Of a stretch of DNA of 64,000 nucleotides, positions 51,350 through 62,597 are shown in pieces. The position numbers and the translations under genes are program-made. Each line of letters opens with the position of its first letter. Within the stretch, counting starts at the first letter, position 1. This DNA comes from Macrosoma leucophasiata. Taxonomy: Eukaryota > Arthropoda > Insecta > Lepidoptera > Hedylidae. A model generated the notes under the pieces. That model was not told where the DNA came from and searched no databases. It worked only from the letters and a program-made list of their open reading frames with translations. The DNA lies in NCBI GenBank assembly GCA_036365455.1, contig JAWQUS010000030.1, positions 16,140,001 to 16,204,000 of the forward strand. Direction: 5' to 3'.

Positions 51350-52035
51350 GGGGAAAATTTAGGACTTGGATTTTGATCTACAATTTTTATATAGCTGTCT
51401 ATAGGCTGCAGTATTCAGTTACCATCAACGTATTGCATTTTTGTTTTTTTTTATATTACGAAAGTGGCAAACAAGCATGCAGTTCACATGTATGTTAAGT
51501 GATGACTGAAGCCTATAAACATCTACACAAAAACCAGAGCTCAAAATTCAGATGCATTGCCTCCCCTGATACTTAAGTCATTATGTCTCTGTGATAGTTA
51601 TTACGGGGCCATACATTAGTATCTAACCGAAAAACGATAGTGCTGATTCACTACCACTTGGCGGCAGAAAGATTAGGTAATGAGGTAGTGCCTACGCCCT
51701 CGAGTTCCTACACTGCATAGAGCAACTCGGCCCACCGGTCGCGGCGGAGGAGAGTAGCCATAGCGTTCATTACCGATGCAAAACAGTATGTAATTTTTTG
51801 GGGGGGAAATACGTGTGACACACCCTCACACTACAAAAATCGTCTATTACTACGAAACTCACACATTGACTTTAACAAAATACATGAACAAATTCACGCA
51901 CACATCAAATTATCTGGGCGACAGGTATAGGACCATTTGGTCTCAGAGGGGAAGGCCTGCATATGGCTACTCCCCTCCGATCCGCCGCGGCCAGTAGCCC
52001 GTGTTGCTTTATGCTAAATTGGAACTCTACCAGTA
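51350..52035 (-). mobile_element. SINE-A copies interrupted by a TIR element
   Basis: A forward SINE-A 3' fragment (51350-51442) is followed by a reverse copy (51443-51714). The head of the reverse copy resumes after the inserted element (GGAACTCTACCAGTAAA, 52018-52034). The break lies between CCTACACTG and GGAACTC. Confidence 0.7.
51715..52014. mobile_element. 300-bp TIR element nested in SINE-A
   Basis: The left end GCATAGAGCAACTCGGCCCA continues to GGAGAGTAGCCATA. The right end is its inverted counterpart (TATGGCTACTCCCCTCCGAT ... GTTGCTTTATGC), with arms of about 50 bp. A relative in opposite orientation lies at 58694-58988. Superfamily unknown. Confidence 0.7.
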
Positions 52036-52280
52036 AAATTAATTTACTTTACGTTTACAAACATACCTACATCATATTATTATATATTATGTATAAATGT
52101 CTACATGAACCTTTTATTTTGCGACCGCAAGTAGATAATCGCGACGAAACAAATGTTTCACCAGCTTTTATTGACTTGCTTCATTATTCAAGACCTGCAT
52201 GAATATCTAACGGGTAATACTAAAACAGGAAAAATCAACGACGCACAAAAAAAATCTACATTTATTCAAACTTCATGCTC
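52015..52280. other. SINE end, then sequence with no recognised feature
   Basis: After the SINE-A head at 52018-52034 the sequence is AT-rich. Short open frames show nothing recognisable. Confidence 0.35.
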
Positions 52281-52317
52281 TACACCAACGTTTCTCAAAC
52301 TTTTTTGGTGGTGGAGC

Positions 52318-52888
52318 CAGGGTTGCCAACCGTCCGCTTTTCAACCGGACTGTTGGGTTTTTGAAGGAATTGTTGGGGTGGGGTCAGGTCGCTTACTTCC
52401 GACCGGATTAAATTTGTCCGGTCAGCAAGTATTATGAACGTGACGCGTGGCGTGAAGTACCACGACTGGAGCAGCGCAGAATAAACTTCAGTGACTGAAG
52501 CTGCCCGGCACGAAGCGAGGGGCGCGGCAGGCGGGCGGGTAAGTCATACATGGAGCTCCACCAGAATTTATTTATTACTATGTATTTAATCATTTTACCC
52601 AACCGGTTTCGATCACACGATCATCTTCAGGGGTTTGTTGACAGTAAACTACCTTATTCATCACTTAGAAAAACTCGATACCAAAAGTTTCAAAAGAGAT
52701 GGTAGATTAGGAAAAATATTTAAAAATGTTGCCACTGTATAAAGTAATAACCCAAAACCTGAGGAACACATCAACCTCAAAGAAAAAACTTTTTCATTAA
52801 TATTTACCGTTTTTTTTCGATTTTGGCCAAGTATGATCCGATAAAATTTGTTGTCCGGTTATGGCGGCTGGAAAAGTTGGCAACCCTG
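52318..52888. mobile_element. hAT-like non-autonomous element, 8-bp target-site duplication
   Basis: The ends CAGGGTTGCCAACCGTCCG and GAAAAGTTGGCAACCCTG are inverted. GGTGGAGC (52310-52317) and GGTGGAAC (52889-52896) form an 8-bp duplication with one mismatch, as expected for hAT. The host sequence (ACCAACGTTTCTCAAACTTT before, GGTGGAACCCTTTTG after) itself looks like another hAT-type terminus, so the insertion is nested. Confidence 0.75.
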
Positions 52889-52896
52889 GGTGGAAC

Positions 52897-53752
52897 CCTT
52901 TTGCAAAGCAAAGTTTTTGACGGAACCCCAAAATAAAAGAAAAAGTTAATATAATTTTTTAAGATTATTAATAAGTTATCATGTTACAGTGGAAGTATAA
53001 AGGTACCTATTATAATCAATATAAAACTGTTACGTTACTGAGTGACTAACAGACAACGTAGTTTTGTAACTTTCATCGCTAGTAGTTTATTAAAAGAAAA
53101 AAAAATAATAATGGGGTATATGACAATGTTTCTTATTTTTCATCAATTGATTGATATTAGGTTTGATCGAAGAGAGTTGAAGTCGTAATCGAATGCATAA
53201 AAAACTCTGAATAAGAACACTGATGGATAGAAGTGTATTTTTTCTTTTTTGCACAACGTGAAACTTGTCACTTGTCCTTTGAACTGCATATTAACCACAG
53301 ACTTTACTACAGTTATTATTTACCTAATAGATCAACCAAAAAATAAACAATATAGCACTTTTGCGAAATTATTAGTATTGCGAGTTAGTCTATAAGACGT
53401 CGGTCCGGACGTACCCTCGGTTCAAACCGGCGTAATCCGAACAAGGAAATAATAACATTTGCACCAATCCGCGCTCACTAATGCACCGTCTCCCGGCGGA
53501 CTTTAAACTGCTTATGTTTTAAAAATACTATAGCTTTTCTCTAAGCCGCTCTTTCGGCTGGGGTTATCGATTGTTTAGCGGTTTCTGAATTTTTCGACAC
53601 GCATATTCGATGTTTTATAGTAATCCGCTCTTATAATTTATTCCCTCATGTTACTTATTTAAAAAATTCGATTGAAATTGGGGATACCGTGAATGGGTTA
53701 ATAGCTAAAATTTGTTTAAAAAATATAATTTGAAATAAAAGAATGAAAAAAC
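52897..53752. other. No gene recognised
   Basis: AT-rich. The first 50 bp probably belong to the outer hAT-like repeat (GCAAAGCAAAGTTTTTGACG). Its far end was not found. Confidence 0.35.
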
Positions 53753-54062
53753 TGCCTCAGTAGCGTAGTGGTAGCAGGCCACTACTACTACGCTGGGGGT
53801 CCTGGGTTCGATTCCCGGGTCGTGGACTATCAGAGATAACGGTTTAGAATCCTGTATCTCTGGTTCTATTGGGATTTTTCCATTTTCTGGAAGTTTCCCA
53901 GTACCTCGGAGTTCGGTAATGTGCCCGGAGAAGGCAACAGGTTCGCCACCTGTTACATGGGTCAAAACGTAACCGGCGAGTCGTGGGTATTTACATGTAT
54001 TCTTGAATGCATGCATTTACCTCTGCCTACACCTTCGGGGATTACAGGCGTGAAGTTACGTT
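53753..54062 (+). mobile_element. SINE-B, full copy
   Basis: CTGCCTCAGTAGCGTAGTGG head, B-box GGGTTCGATTCCCGGG and GGCGTGAAGTTACG end. No convincing target-site duplication was seen. Confidence 0.85.
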
Positions 54063-54094
54063 TGAAATGAAATTAAATGAAAATAAATGAGATA

Positions 54095-54340
54095 AAAACA
54101 TATTTATTTTAGCATGAACTAACATCATCACGCACTCTTCATTACTGAAGGTCTTGCCCGTCCTGAAGTGTCTTGGTGGCTTTGGTCACCAGATTCTTCC
54201 AATCTAGCCTGTCCACGGCCTTCTTCATGGCTTTTGTTATGGGAAGGCCAGTGAGTTAGGTGACTTGATCAGTCCAACTAGTAGGAGATCGTCCCCTAGA
54301 TCGTTTGCTTTCCACCTTTCCAACAACCATCAGCGACATA
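54095..54340 (-). pseudogene. LINE C-terminal fragment
   Basis: On the minus strand: VVGKVESKRSRGRSPTSWTD then QVT, an in-frame stop (TAA), LTGLPITKAMKKAVDRLDWK, NLVTKATKTLQDGQDLQ and a stop at 54142-54144. Such RGRSPTRWTDQV..LDW ends are typical of the C-termini of arthropod LINEs. An A-rich 3' tail follows to about 54066. Confidence 0.65.
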
Positions 54341-54479
54341 AACTAACAATCATACCTACTTTAATAAATAACTGAATAACAAGTTAGACATTGTTTATTA
54401 TGCAGAGGTAAATTTAAAAGTCAATATGGCGGTGCTGTCTACACTACGCAGTACTTGTGTCGCATGCAACTTGTATGGT

Positions 54480-54826
54480 TTTTATAAAGGACAAGCTGTT
54501 GCCCGCGGCTTCGCCCGCGTGGATGTCGTTTTATAAATATTTTTTCCTGAATTTAAGTAGAGTTTCAGTGACGGAACTCGCGGATATCACCACTAATATT
54601 ACCTAATCAGTCTGCCAACAACACTATCACGTTTTGGTTAAATTTCAATATACATATACCTAACCCCGCGATATCCAGCATATAGTGAAAAAGGTCATAG
54701 ACCACGCAGGCAGCGATACTTGCGTTGCTGAGACCTGCAGTTTGTAAATAGACATAAATAGACTGAAGTATTCATTTACCATCAATAGGAAATGCAATGT
54801 TTGTTTGCCATTTTGGCTACATTCAT
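54480..54826 (+). mobile_element. Helitron end scrap followed by an old SINE-A
   Basis: CAAGCTGTTGCCCGCGGCTT at 54490 resembles a reversed Helitron 3' end without the CTAG. 54556-54826 keeps the order of SINE-A blocks (AGAGTTTCAGTGACGGAACT, ACTATCACGTTTTGG, TTCATTTACCATCAATAGGA). Confidence 0.5.
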
Positions 54827-54830
54827 AACA

Positions 54831-54977
54831 TTAATGGCCGAATACTCAAACGTCACTCAATTTTAAGCAACCCTCAAATGTGCGCTATCTCTATCGTTTG
54901 AACGTGTTTTGTAAAGACTGAAAGAAGACTTTTAGGTCCCACTTAAATTTGAATGACGTTTGAGTATTTGGCCGTTA
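54831..54977. mobile_element. MITE (TAATGGCCGAAT family)
   Basis: TTAATGGCCGAATACTCAAA to TGACGTTTGAGTATTTGGCC-GTTA. The inverted ends are about 27 bp. The interior is nearly identical to that of the 12610 copy. Confidence 0.8.
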
Positions 54978-55113
54978 GCCTGTGTTTCACCACGCTGTTT
55001 GTTAAAGTAATTGTAACATTTCACATATTTTTCGAACTGACAGATTTCTTTAAGTTAGAGAATTATGTGAAATGTTACAATACCTTTAACAAATAGCGTG
55101 GTGCAACCCAGGC
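54978..55113. mobile_element. MITE with near-complete palindrome
   Basis: GCCTGTGTTTCACCACGCTG... (about 48 bp) is mirrored by ...CAAATAGCGTGGTGCAACCC-AGGC. It abuts the preceding MITE exactly at a TTA. Confidence 0.8.
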
Positions 55114-56036
55114 TAAATGTTTCTTTAAAAACTTATTTAGACTGATTTAAACAAATCTTTTCAATAAAAACATTATTAAGATTGATTAAACGATTATAAA
55201 ACGAAGAACTAAATAAATAATATGTCATAATTTCTTAACAATGAACACATTTAAATTTAAACCAACAGAATAATGAATACAGATTACAGTTTCAAAATAT
55301 CAACGCGTTCTCATATCGATATAATCGAAACACATTTGTTACGATGACGCGTTCAAATAGAGACAATAATTACGCATCCCGCGTCACATCCCATAAATTC
55401 TAATAAAAACACCGCACGAGTTATCAAATTATAAAAATTAAAAGTGATAAATAAAGTCCAATTAAGCGTTATTGCGTAAAAAAGGCATAAATTAATGCGT
55501 GAATACAGGCCAATGGAAAAAACAACGTGCCGTGGAGCGAGGCGCGTCAATTCGTGTAATTGTCAACATGTAGTGAAGCGACACGGCTGCCTATCGAGTA
55601 TTTAATATGATGATGTTACAATAATGTTTTAATATCTAAATAATATGTTCTAGCGTGTATTGCATATAGGCGAATAGGTAGAACTCATCTCAGAGCAAAA
55701 AAATACAACTTGCTTGTTTAAAAAATGTAAATATGCAAAATATATGTTTTCATTCTTAGTAAATGTATCTCTAAAGAAAACAAGTGACCTAATCCAACCA
55801 TAGGGTGAGAAAATGAGGTAGGGTCCGCCTGTTATGCTTATATGCAATGCATGCCACTAATAATATGGCAAAAGTAAAAACTCTTAAATTTATAAAAAAT
55901 ATTAGTAGATAAGTTTTAGCGCCGTAGCTGCTACGGATGTACCAATGATTCGTCACGTGACACACTATGGAGCCTTTGAATACGATAGTATTAGTGGATA
56001 TTATAATTAATAGAATTGGTTATAAATATAAGTTAA
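55114..56036. other. No gene recognised
   Basis: AT-rich, with a few short open frames without similarity. Confidence 0.4.
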
Positions 56037-56079
56037 GAAATTGACCGTAGTATAATATAATTATAGTACGGTCAATTTC
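56037..56079. repeat. 43-bp hairpin
   Basis: GAAATTGACCGTA and TACGGTCAATTTC flank a palindromic TA-rich centre, with a single mismatch in about 20-bp arms. Confidence 0.75.
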
Positions 56080-57283
56080 CATATAAGTTAGATAAAAATC
56101 GTTTTAAAAAACGACCTTTACCTATCGACTCGATTAGAACAAATGTCTATGCTATGGTTGAGTACAAACAATAAAAGGTTTAGACTCTTGTGTGTGTGTC
56201 TGTGTGTATGTGTATAATGACATCCTTTGTAACAAAACAAGGGACTGTTTGTGGATGCGTTCTTTTACATTTTAGTTATATCTTGCATAACTAAAGTGAG
56301 CCTTTTAATAAATTAATTTTACCTAAATTCTCTAAGGTTAAGGTTTAAAAACTATATGAGTAAAATGAAATGTCTTTACTTATGATAAACACAGATCTGG
56401 CTCAAGAATCCAATCAAAATAAAATTCTACTGATGTATAATGGCTATGAATATCGACACAGATTCAATCCACTTTTCATTACCAATATGAACTGTTTGCT
56501 TGTTGACACATTTTAAACATTGATGTATTTCAACGAATTAAAATCAAACACATAGAAAAAAATATGGTAAATGCCAATTTTAATACAAAACTTGAAATTA
56601 ACAATTAAAAAATCTACAAAATCATCGACAACTAAAAGGAACATCACTAAGCGCTGCGTCTCGCGTGTGTCCTCTAATTACGCGCTTAAATTGTATTAAT
56701 TACAGCGCGGGCTCGGGAAAGGGTTTTGTACAAATTGAACGCTATTGCCGGTAACTCCATCCGTCATTGTTCTCGCTGCCTTCTTATGGGGGTCATTACC
56801 ATAATATCAACTTTATTTGCTAATTATCAGGGCGCTCTTATAATTATATTAAATACTTTAATTGTATCTTCGATATGATAGTGTTTGTTTTGTTTGGTGT
56901 ATTTCTAAAAGGAAAATATTGTGTCCTTGACATTATAAGCTTGAACTCTCAAGATTTATTAGAGTTTATTTCCCAAGAGCTTATTACAATTATTCAAATA
57001 TTGTACTTTAAGAATGAATACAACAGAATGCTTACGAATATTTATGAAATACTTTTAAAACAGCAATCTACCTATAACGTCACATAAATATGAACCATGT
57101 GGACTTGCTGTCTTTTGGAATCAAATTAGATTATCAAATGGGTGTATCCTATTTATTGATGTAAAGTAAAATCCCAAATTGTAATGTCCATTAAGCTAAT
57201 TTAGATACCTAATTTAGTTTAGCATGAAGAACTATCGTCATATCTCACTAAATTTTGTAAGCATGAACTAAATCTAGAAGTAG
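56080..57283. other. No gene recognised
   Basis: AT-rich. 56640-56790 is more balanced (GCGCTGCGTCTCGCGTGTGT) but has no exon signals. The 70-codon frame at 56875-57087 was not recognised. Confidence 0.35.
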
Positions 57284-57638
57284 ACAGGCGGTAGTGCTGT
57301 TCAGAGCTCCATGGCGTAGACACCACCACATTACCTCATCTGCCATTTTTTTTTTTTTTTTTATGTAATAAATGTGGCAAACAAGCATGCAGTTCACATT
57401 GATGTTAAGTGATGACTGCAGCCTATAGACACCCACACAATGACCAGAGGTCAAAATGCAGATGCGCTGCCACTCCTGAGGCCTAAGGTGTTATGGCCTC
57501 TGTGCCTGAAATTACAGGGCCGTACATTACCACCTGATCGGAACACGATCGTGCTGAACACTACCATTTAGCGGCAAGTATATTAGGTAATGCGGTGGTG
57601 CCTACGCCCGCGAGCTCCGTCACTGGAGCTCTACCACT
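57284..57638 (-). mobile_element. SINE-A, full copy next to a forward SINE-A head
   Basis: A forward head fragment (57284-57343, GGCGTAGACACCACCACATT) is followed by a complete reverse copy (57344-57638) with a long poly(T) at the junction. The head of the reverse copy ends CTACCACT. Confidence 0.8.
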
Positions 57639-58270
57639 TAGGTAATGATAGTTTTCAGAACTACCGACAGACTGAGCAGGTTATATGATGTCGCATAGTT
57701 CTGCAATTTTGTGAAAGCAAAGCAAATTCGTAGATCTCAGTAATGAAAAAACGTCTGCATGTTTTGTTGTTACCAATATTCAATACTGCAATATTTTCAC
57801 TTGCTACCATGTGAAAAGAACTTTTTTTTTTGCCAATTTAAAATAAGCTTCATAAACCGATAGATCTAAAAGCAAACCAGCACTATCCAAGACAATATCC
57901 TCTAAAAGGCACACATAAAACCAAACTGCATAACGGATAATAAATAAGACGATCCGGAACATCAAAAAGGAGCCATTATGAAAAATCGTAACACGATAAC
58001 GGGGCGGACTTCGGTACATTATTCATGAATGAAATTGCTTCTCGCTACGTACCTGTTAGCTATTATTTATAAAGTGGGGGTGTGTACGCCACGCCCTATA
58101 CAGTTAGGTAGATTGACCTAAGGGCTTCTGGAATAGGCACTGATTGCGCGATTCTTTTTGCTTCCCTATTATTTGCTATTATGATGATATATTTTACTTT
58201 TAGTTATAGTGTATCAGAAAGGATAATGTTAGATATAAATCAAAAGTATTATATCCTTCTCTTTAAGTAA
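57639..58270. other. No gene recognised
   Basis: A possible further SINE-A scrap (GTAATGATAGTTTTCAGAAC at 57643) is followed by AT-rich sequence. Confidence 0.35.
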
Positions 58271-58556
58271 TGATGGCAACCCATTATACGTCCCACTGCT
58301 GGGAACGAGTCTCTCCCCTTTTTTGGGGGAAGGCCTGGAGCATACTCCACCACGCTGTTCCAATGCGGATTGATGGAGGTGGGTGGGTTAGTGGCCAACC
58401 CGCTGTCGGATGTTTTCAAACCGCCCATAAGGCCTCCGACAAGGTTTAACGACTGCTATCTATCGATAGCAAGCGGGACCGACGGCTTAACGTGCCCTCC
58501 GAAGCACGGAAACGCGCATTTAATTTGCCACTAGCAGTCACCCATCACACTACCCG
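58271..58556 (-). mobile_element. SINE-E (5S-derived), 5'-truncated
   Basis: From GATGGCAACCCATTATACGT (tail side) to GCAGTCACCCATCACACTAC, the complement of the 5S C-box-like GATGGGTGAC. The first part of the head is missing. Confidence 0.65.
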
Positions 58557-58693
58557 TCTTTAAGTATATTTATTAAAACTATCTGGGTTTAATGATATAA
58601 ACAAATAATTTATAGGTAGTACATTCATAGAAATAGAAGAATCACGGGCGGTGTGTCACGGACCGGGATATCTGGTAGGTATGGTCGTATTGG

Positions 58694-58988
58694 ACATAGA
58701 GCAACACCGGAGGGGAGTAGCCATATACAGACTTTCCCCTCTGTCAAAGTACAAGCCTAAATGGGCCTATACCTGTCGCCTAGATGTTTAAATGTGTGCG
58801 TGAAATTGTTTCTGTATTTTGTTAAAGTCAAAGTGTGATTTTCGTAGTAATAGACGATTTTTGTAGTGTGCGTGTGTGTCGCACGTATTTCCACCCGCAA
58901 AAAATGACAGACTATTTTGCATCGGTAATACACGCTATGGCTACTCCCCTCCGGTCCGCCGCGACCGGTGGGCCGCGTTGCTCTATGG
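58694..58988. mobile_element. TIR element, relative of 51715-52014
   Basis: CATAGAGCAACACCGGAGGG-GAGTAGCCATA at the left (with a gap in the arm) and TATGGCTACTCCCCTCCGGT ... GCGTTGCTCTATG at the right. The interior runs in the opposite orientation to the first copy. Confidence 0.65.
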
Positions 58989-58989
58989 T

Positions 58990-59131
58990 ATTAGACTTGG
59001 CCACTAAAGTCTCAGGTGTGGCAACGCATCTGCATTTAGACTTCTTATATTTGTGTAGATGTGATACAGTGATGTGAATCACTTAACATCAATGTAAGCT
59101 GCATACTTGTTGGCCACCTTCATTGCATAAA
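58990..59131 (+). mobile_element. SINE-A, 3' half
   Basis: GTGTGGCAACGCATCTGCAT, then CACTTAACATCAATGTAAGC, then CACCTTCATTGCATAAAAC. Confidence 0.65.
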
Positions 59132-59309
59132 ACATTTTCATCATCAAAATACACTATTAAAAAACACATACCAAATATTATTACCTAATGAAAATGGAGT
59201 TGAGAGTCCTTTCCATTTTGGATTTTTAAAACATGACACAATTTACAAAAATCATCCTCAAGCCAAACGATCCGTCCGCACAAAGGAATCAACACAAGCG
59301 ATTTGATCC

Positions 59310-59530
59310 GATTCGATTTGCAAAGCCTACGTACGGTGCGATTGAATATCGATAGATCTCGGAATCAGTTCAAAGCTAGCATAAGAAATCGAGTCACGGA
59401 GTGTCTCGACGGTCGCCGTAACAACTTTACGACACAAATACTGGTGATTGCTAACGACCGGGCGAACAGGGGATGGGGAAAGGAAAACCTTATTCTGTTT
59501 TTCTCTCTTCGAAGAATTGTGTGCGAAGTT
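59310..59530 (+). repeat. Direct repeat, first copy
   Basis: ATTGAATATCGATAGATCTC, GAAATCGAGTCACGGAGTGT, CTCGACGGTCGCC and CTTATTCTGTTTTTCTCT recur at 60432-60640. Both have an open frame around it (NIDRSRNQFK ... IRNRVTECLDGR), but identity is spread over all codon positions as far as can be judged. Confidence 0.6.
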
Positions 59531-59588
59531 ATCGCGTTATTAGATAGCTTTTCGTGTTATGAGGTAGAGTAGTTTTGTTGTGAAAACT

Positions 59589-59761
59589 TTTTTTTTATGT
59601 AATGAAAGTGGCAATCAAGCATGCAGTTCACATTGATGTTAAGTGATGACTGCAGCCTATAGACACCCACACAAAGACCAAGGTCAAAGTGCTGATGCGT
59701 TACCAACTCCTGAGGCCTAAGGTGTTACGCCTCTGTGCCGGAAATTACAGGGCCGTACATT
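59589..59761 (-). mobile_element. SINE-A, 3' half
   Basis: Poly(T) to GGAAATTACAGGGCCGTACA, cut at 59761 and followed by an A-run. Confidence 0.75.
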
Positions 59762-60093
59762 AAAAAAAACATGTAAAAACTTACGTCATTATTAGTGACC
59801 AATTAATACCGACCAATTTGGACGGATAAATAGAAAAATATCAACTCTGTGATTCGCGGTAGTTCACGTTTTTAGTAGTAAATTAATTATTTTTGGAAAG
59901 ATAAACAAATCAGGCAAGTGCGTGTTGGCGAGACATTCTAGGGTTTCATCCAAAACTTCCTCAAAAATGTTTTATTTAGTCGACTTTTACTCGTAAATTT
60001 GTAGTCGACATGACTCTGATAATTTTCCTTTTATCTTCATTTATACTTTCACCGTGCTTTGTTTGAAGCATCCAAATTAAGTGTACAGAGTAT

Positions 60094-60298
60094 AGGCAGA
60101 GAAGAAATGATAGGACTAAGGGTGAGATTCACAGACCGAGGCAGAGAAGAAATGATAGGACTAAGGGTGAGATTCACAGACCGCACTACGACTTTACTTT
60201 GGGCAAAGTACGCTTAGAACTGTCAAAACCCATACTGTACTGACAGTTCTAAGCATTCTCTACTCAAAGTAAAGTCGTAGTGCGGTCTATGAATCTCA
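60094..60298. mobile_element. MITE with flanking 45-bp tandem duplication
   Basis: 60169-60298 is a hairpin element (TGAGATTCACAGACCGCACT and complement; inner arms AGAACTGTCA/TGACAGTTCT). A 45-bp unit (AGGCAGAGAAGAAATGATAG...) occurs twice, at 60094-60138 and 60139-60183. The second copy runs into the MITE arm and includes its first 15 bp. Confidence 0.75.
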
Positions 60299-60431
60299 GG
60301 GTAAGACTTGAGCTTAACAAAAAAATATTTCACAACAGATACCTTCATAGAAAAATGTTTTTTTCAAAATTCGCGATATTAAAAAACTATCCAACGACAT
60401 CCCACACTACCGTAAACGCCGCCGACGAGAG

Positions 60432-60640
60432 TGATGTTTATTCGATTGAATATCGATAGATCTCGGAATCAGTTCAAAGTCATAAGAAATCGAGTCACGG
60501 AGTGTCTCGACGGTCGCCATAACGACTTTAAGATACAAATACTGGTGATTACTAACAACCGCGGGACGGGGGAAGGGAAAATCTTATTCTGTTTTTCTCT
60601 ATATGAATTGATTCTGTGTGCCGTTGAATTGGAAATGCGG
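60432..60640 (+). repeat. Direct repeat, second copy
   Basis: Partner of 59310-59530, about 1.1 kb downstream in the same orientation, with small deletions. Confidence 0.6.
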
Positions 60641-60701
60641 AGTTATCGTCTTATCAAATTTTAATATCGTCTATTCAAATTGTGTCTTTGCGTTTTTACA
60701 G

Positions 60702-60930
60702 TCTGCAAGGGCGAGTGCTCTGCTGAACAGTTTGATATGGTGCCACCGCAATTTTTCCAAGCACCGCACTACCCGCGGAAAATAGAGGTCCACCCGCACA
60801 GATTGTACGCTTGGCAGTGATGAATGGTTCGGTTTTCGCGTTCGTTTTTGCCCAAAACGTATAAATTGTGGAACGAACTTCCGCCTGAAGTGCTCCCTTG
60901 ATGCTACAATATGGGTTTATGAGATGGTGT
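60702..60930 (+). pseudogene. LINE ORF2 C-terminal fragment, frameshifted
   Basis: CKGECSAEQFDMVPPQFF, then HPHRLYAWQ and a stop, then in another frame RFGFRVRFLPKTYKLWNELP and PEVLP. The LPKTxKLWNELPPEV ending is typical of the C-terminus of many arthropod non-LTR polymerases. No other part of the element is present. Confidence 0.7.
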
Positions 60931-61959
60931 AGTTAATTAAGTGGTTGTGGTGATGTTTACAGCATTTATAATCTTTTCCCCTTAATAGGTTTCTGAAGGT
61001 TAAAGATGTTTGCGGAATTTTGCAGCAACAGTCGGCACATGTGGACTCTTCCATAGAAACCTGTACGTTCCATAGAAACATGTTCGGTTTTAGTACCTCG
61101 TACGTACTTACCGTCGCGTCGTTAGTACTTACGCCCCTCCTTAAGTATAAAAAAATAAAAAATACAAATAGAAGAAAGTCAATGCAAAATGTTCGAAATA
61201 AATGTAAAACATAATAATATCCATATTTCGGACACTCTGCATGATGTGAAACGCAACTTAACGCATCCGAACATCATTGCGGAGAGGTAAGCTGTGGACT
61301 CGCAAGCAAAAACTCAATTATCATATTTTATACCTCATAATACTTACGAAAAAGATATTCAATTATATAATTTTCCCTCTGAAAAGGGAATCCCTTTTCA
61401 TTTCTCATTTGGATTTTTCTCTTAAGCAATTACGCGCGCGCCTCGGGCTTCGCGAGATTGGATCCGCGAATATATTTCCACGTCCGAGCTTCTAATTTAT
61501 CTTTTAACGAGGATGGAATGTTATGTTAACTTATGCACGGACCACGTTGCCTCTGTTTTCGTTTAATAAAAGTGTATTTCGCGGATGATTTTATGAGTTT
61601 CGGCGAGTTACGAATTTATTTACGCGTTGAATAGAAATGAGCTCATTTCATGCTGCCCGCGCCGTGCCGTGTAGATTTTAAGTTTTATTTGTTCTTTACA
61701 TTGTTACTTGTGTTCGGTACCGGTAGTTATGCGACTTATAGAGTATAGCTCGAAGGGACGACCTTTAATTATTACGATAATTATTATCTTCTATAGGAAA
61801 TCACAATATATAGGTAATACCTAGGTATTATATCAGGGTGCCGTGAATTGCGATCAAAGAATACCTACCTAGAGTTATTATGTGTTAGCTACGTCGTAGT
61901 ACAGTCTGTACTTTCTACTAATAGCAAATCTGTGTCAGGTTATTTATATTACCAGGTTT
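60931..61959. other. No gene recognised
   Basis: AT-rich. 61425-61485 is GC-rich (GCGCGCGCCTCGGGCTTCGC) within a 72-codon open frame without recognisable similarity. Confidence 0.35.
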
Positions 61960-62230
61960 TTTTTTTTAATATAATGGCATCGCTATTGCGCAAATTGCCA
62001 GTATCAAGTAAAACGATATTTCGTATTCATCATAAGCGTAAAAGTAAGAGTCAGTCGGTCAATTATCATTCAGTCAGTCAGAGTCACAGTCAGTAATTCG
62101 GGTAAAGCGATGGCTACTTTACCGGAACATTTATAATGAAGTTTTGGGGGCAACCTGAAAAGCCGTGTTTTCACACTGTTATTCTATTTCACTATACACG
62201 GGCACTGTAATAAAACTATATCAAACAAAA
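61960..62230 (+). repeat. Dispersed segment with conserved short open frame (partner of 40330-40600)
   Basis: T-run, ATGGCATCGCTATTGCGCAA, GTAAAACGATATTTCGTATT, TCAGTCAGTCAGAGTCACAG, then TCTATTTCACTATACACGGG. The frame from 61975 runs 40 codons. Confidence 0.5.
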
Positions 62231-62263
62231 TGTTTACCAGGTTATATATTTATTCTACAGACA

Positions 62264-62538
62264 TTTTTTTTTTTTTTGGAAGTGGCAATCAAGCATGCAG
62301 CTCACATCGATGTTAAGTGTTGACTGCAGACACCCACATAAAGACCAAGGTCAAAATGCAGATGCGTTACCACTCCTGAGGCCCAAGGTGTTATACCCCT
62401 GTGCCGGAAATTACAAGGCCGTACATTACCACCTGACCGGAACACGATAGTGCTGAACACTACCATTTAGCGGCAAGTATATTAGCTAATGCGGTGGTGC
62501 TACGCCCGCGAGCTCCATCACTGGAGTTCTACCTCCAG
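62264..62538 (-). mobile_element. SINE-A, full length with small gaps
   Basis: Poly(T) at the left, GGAAGTGGCAATCAAGCATG, all blocks except a short deletion after GACTGCAG, and a head ending CTACCTCCAG. Confidence 0.8.
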
Positions 62539-62597
62539 GTAAAAAGTTATGTCATAGTAAAAGTGCAAAAAAGGACTTAGAATCACTTAATCAATAA

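Noticed and set aside
57804..58019. 71-codon frame on the minus strand, and other 60-80-codon frames in AT-rich stretches
   Set aside because: No recognisable motif, no exon boundaries, and length within chance expectation for a 64-kb window.
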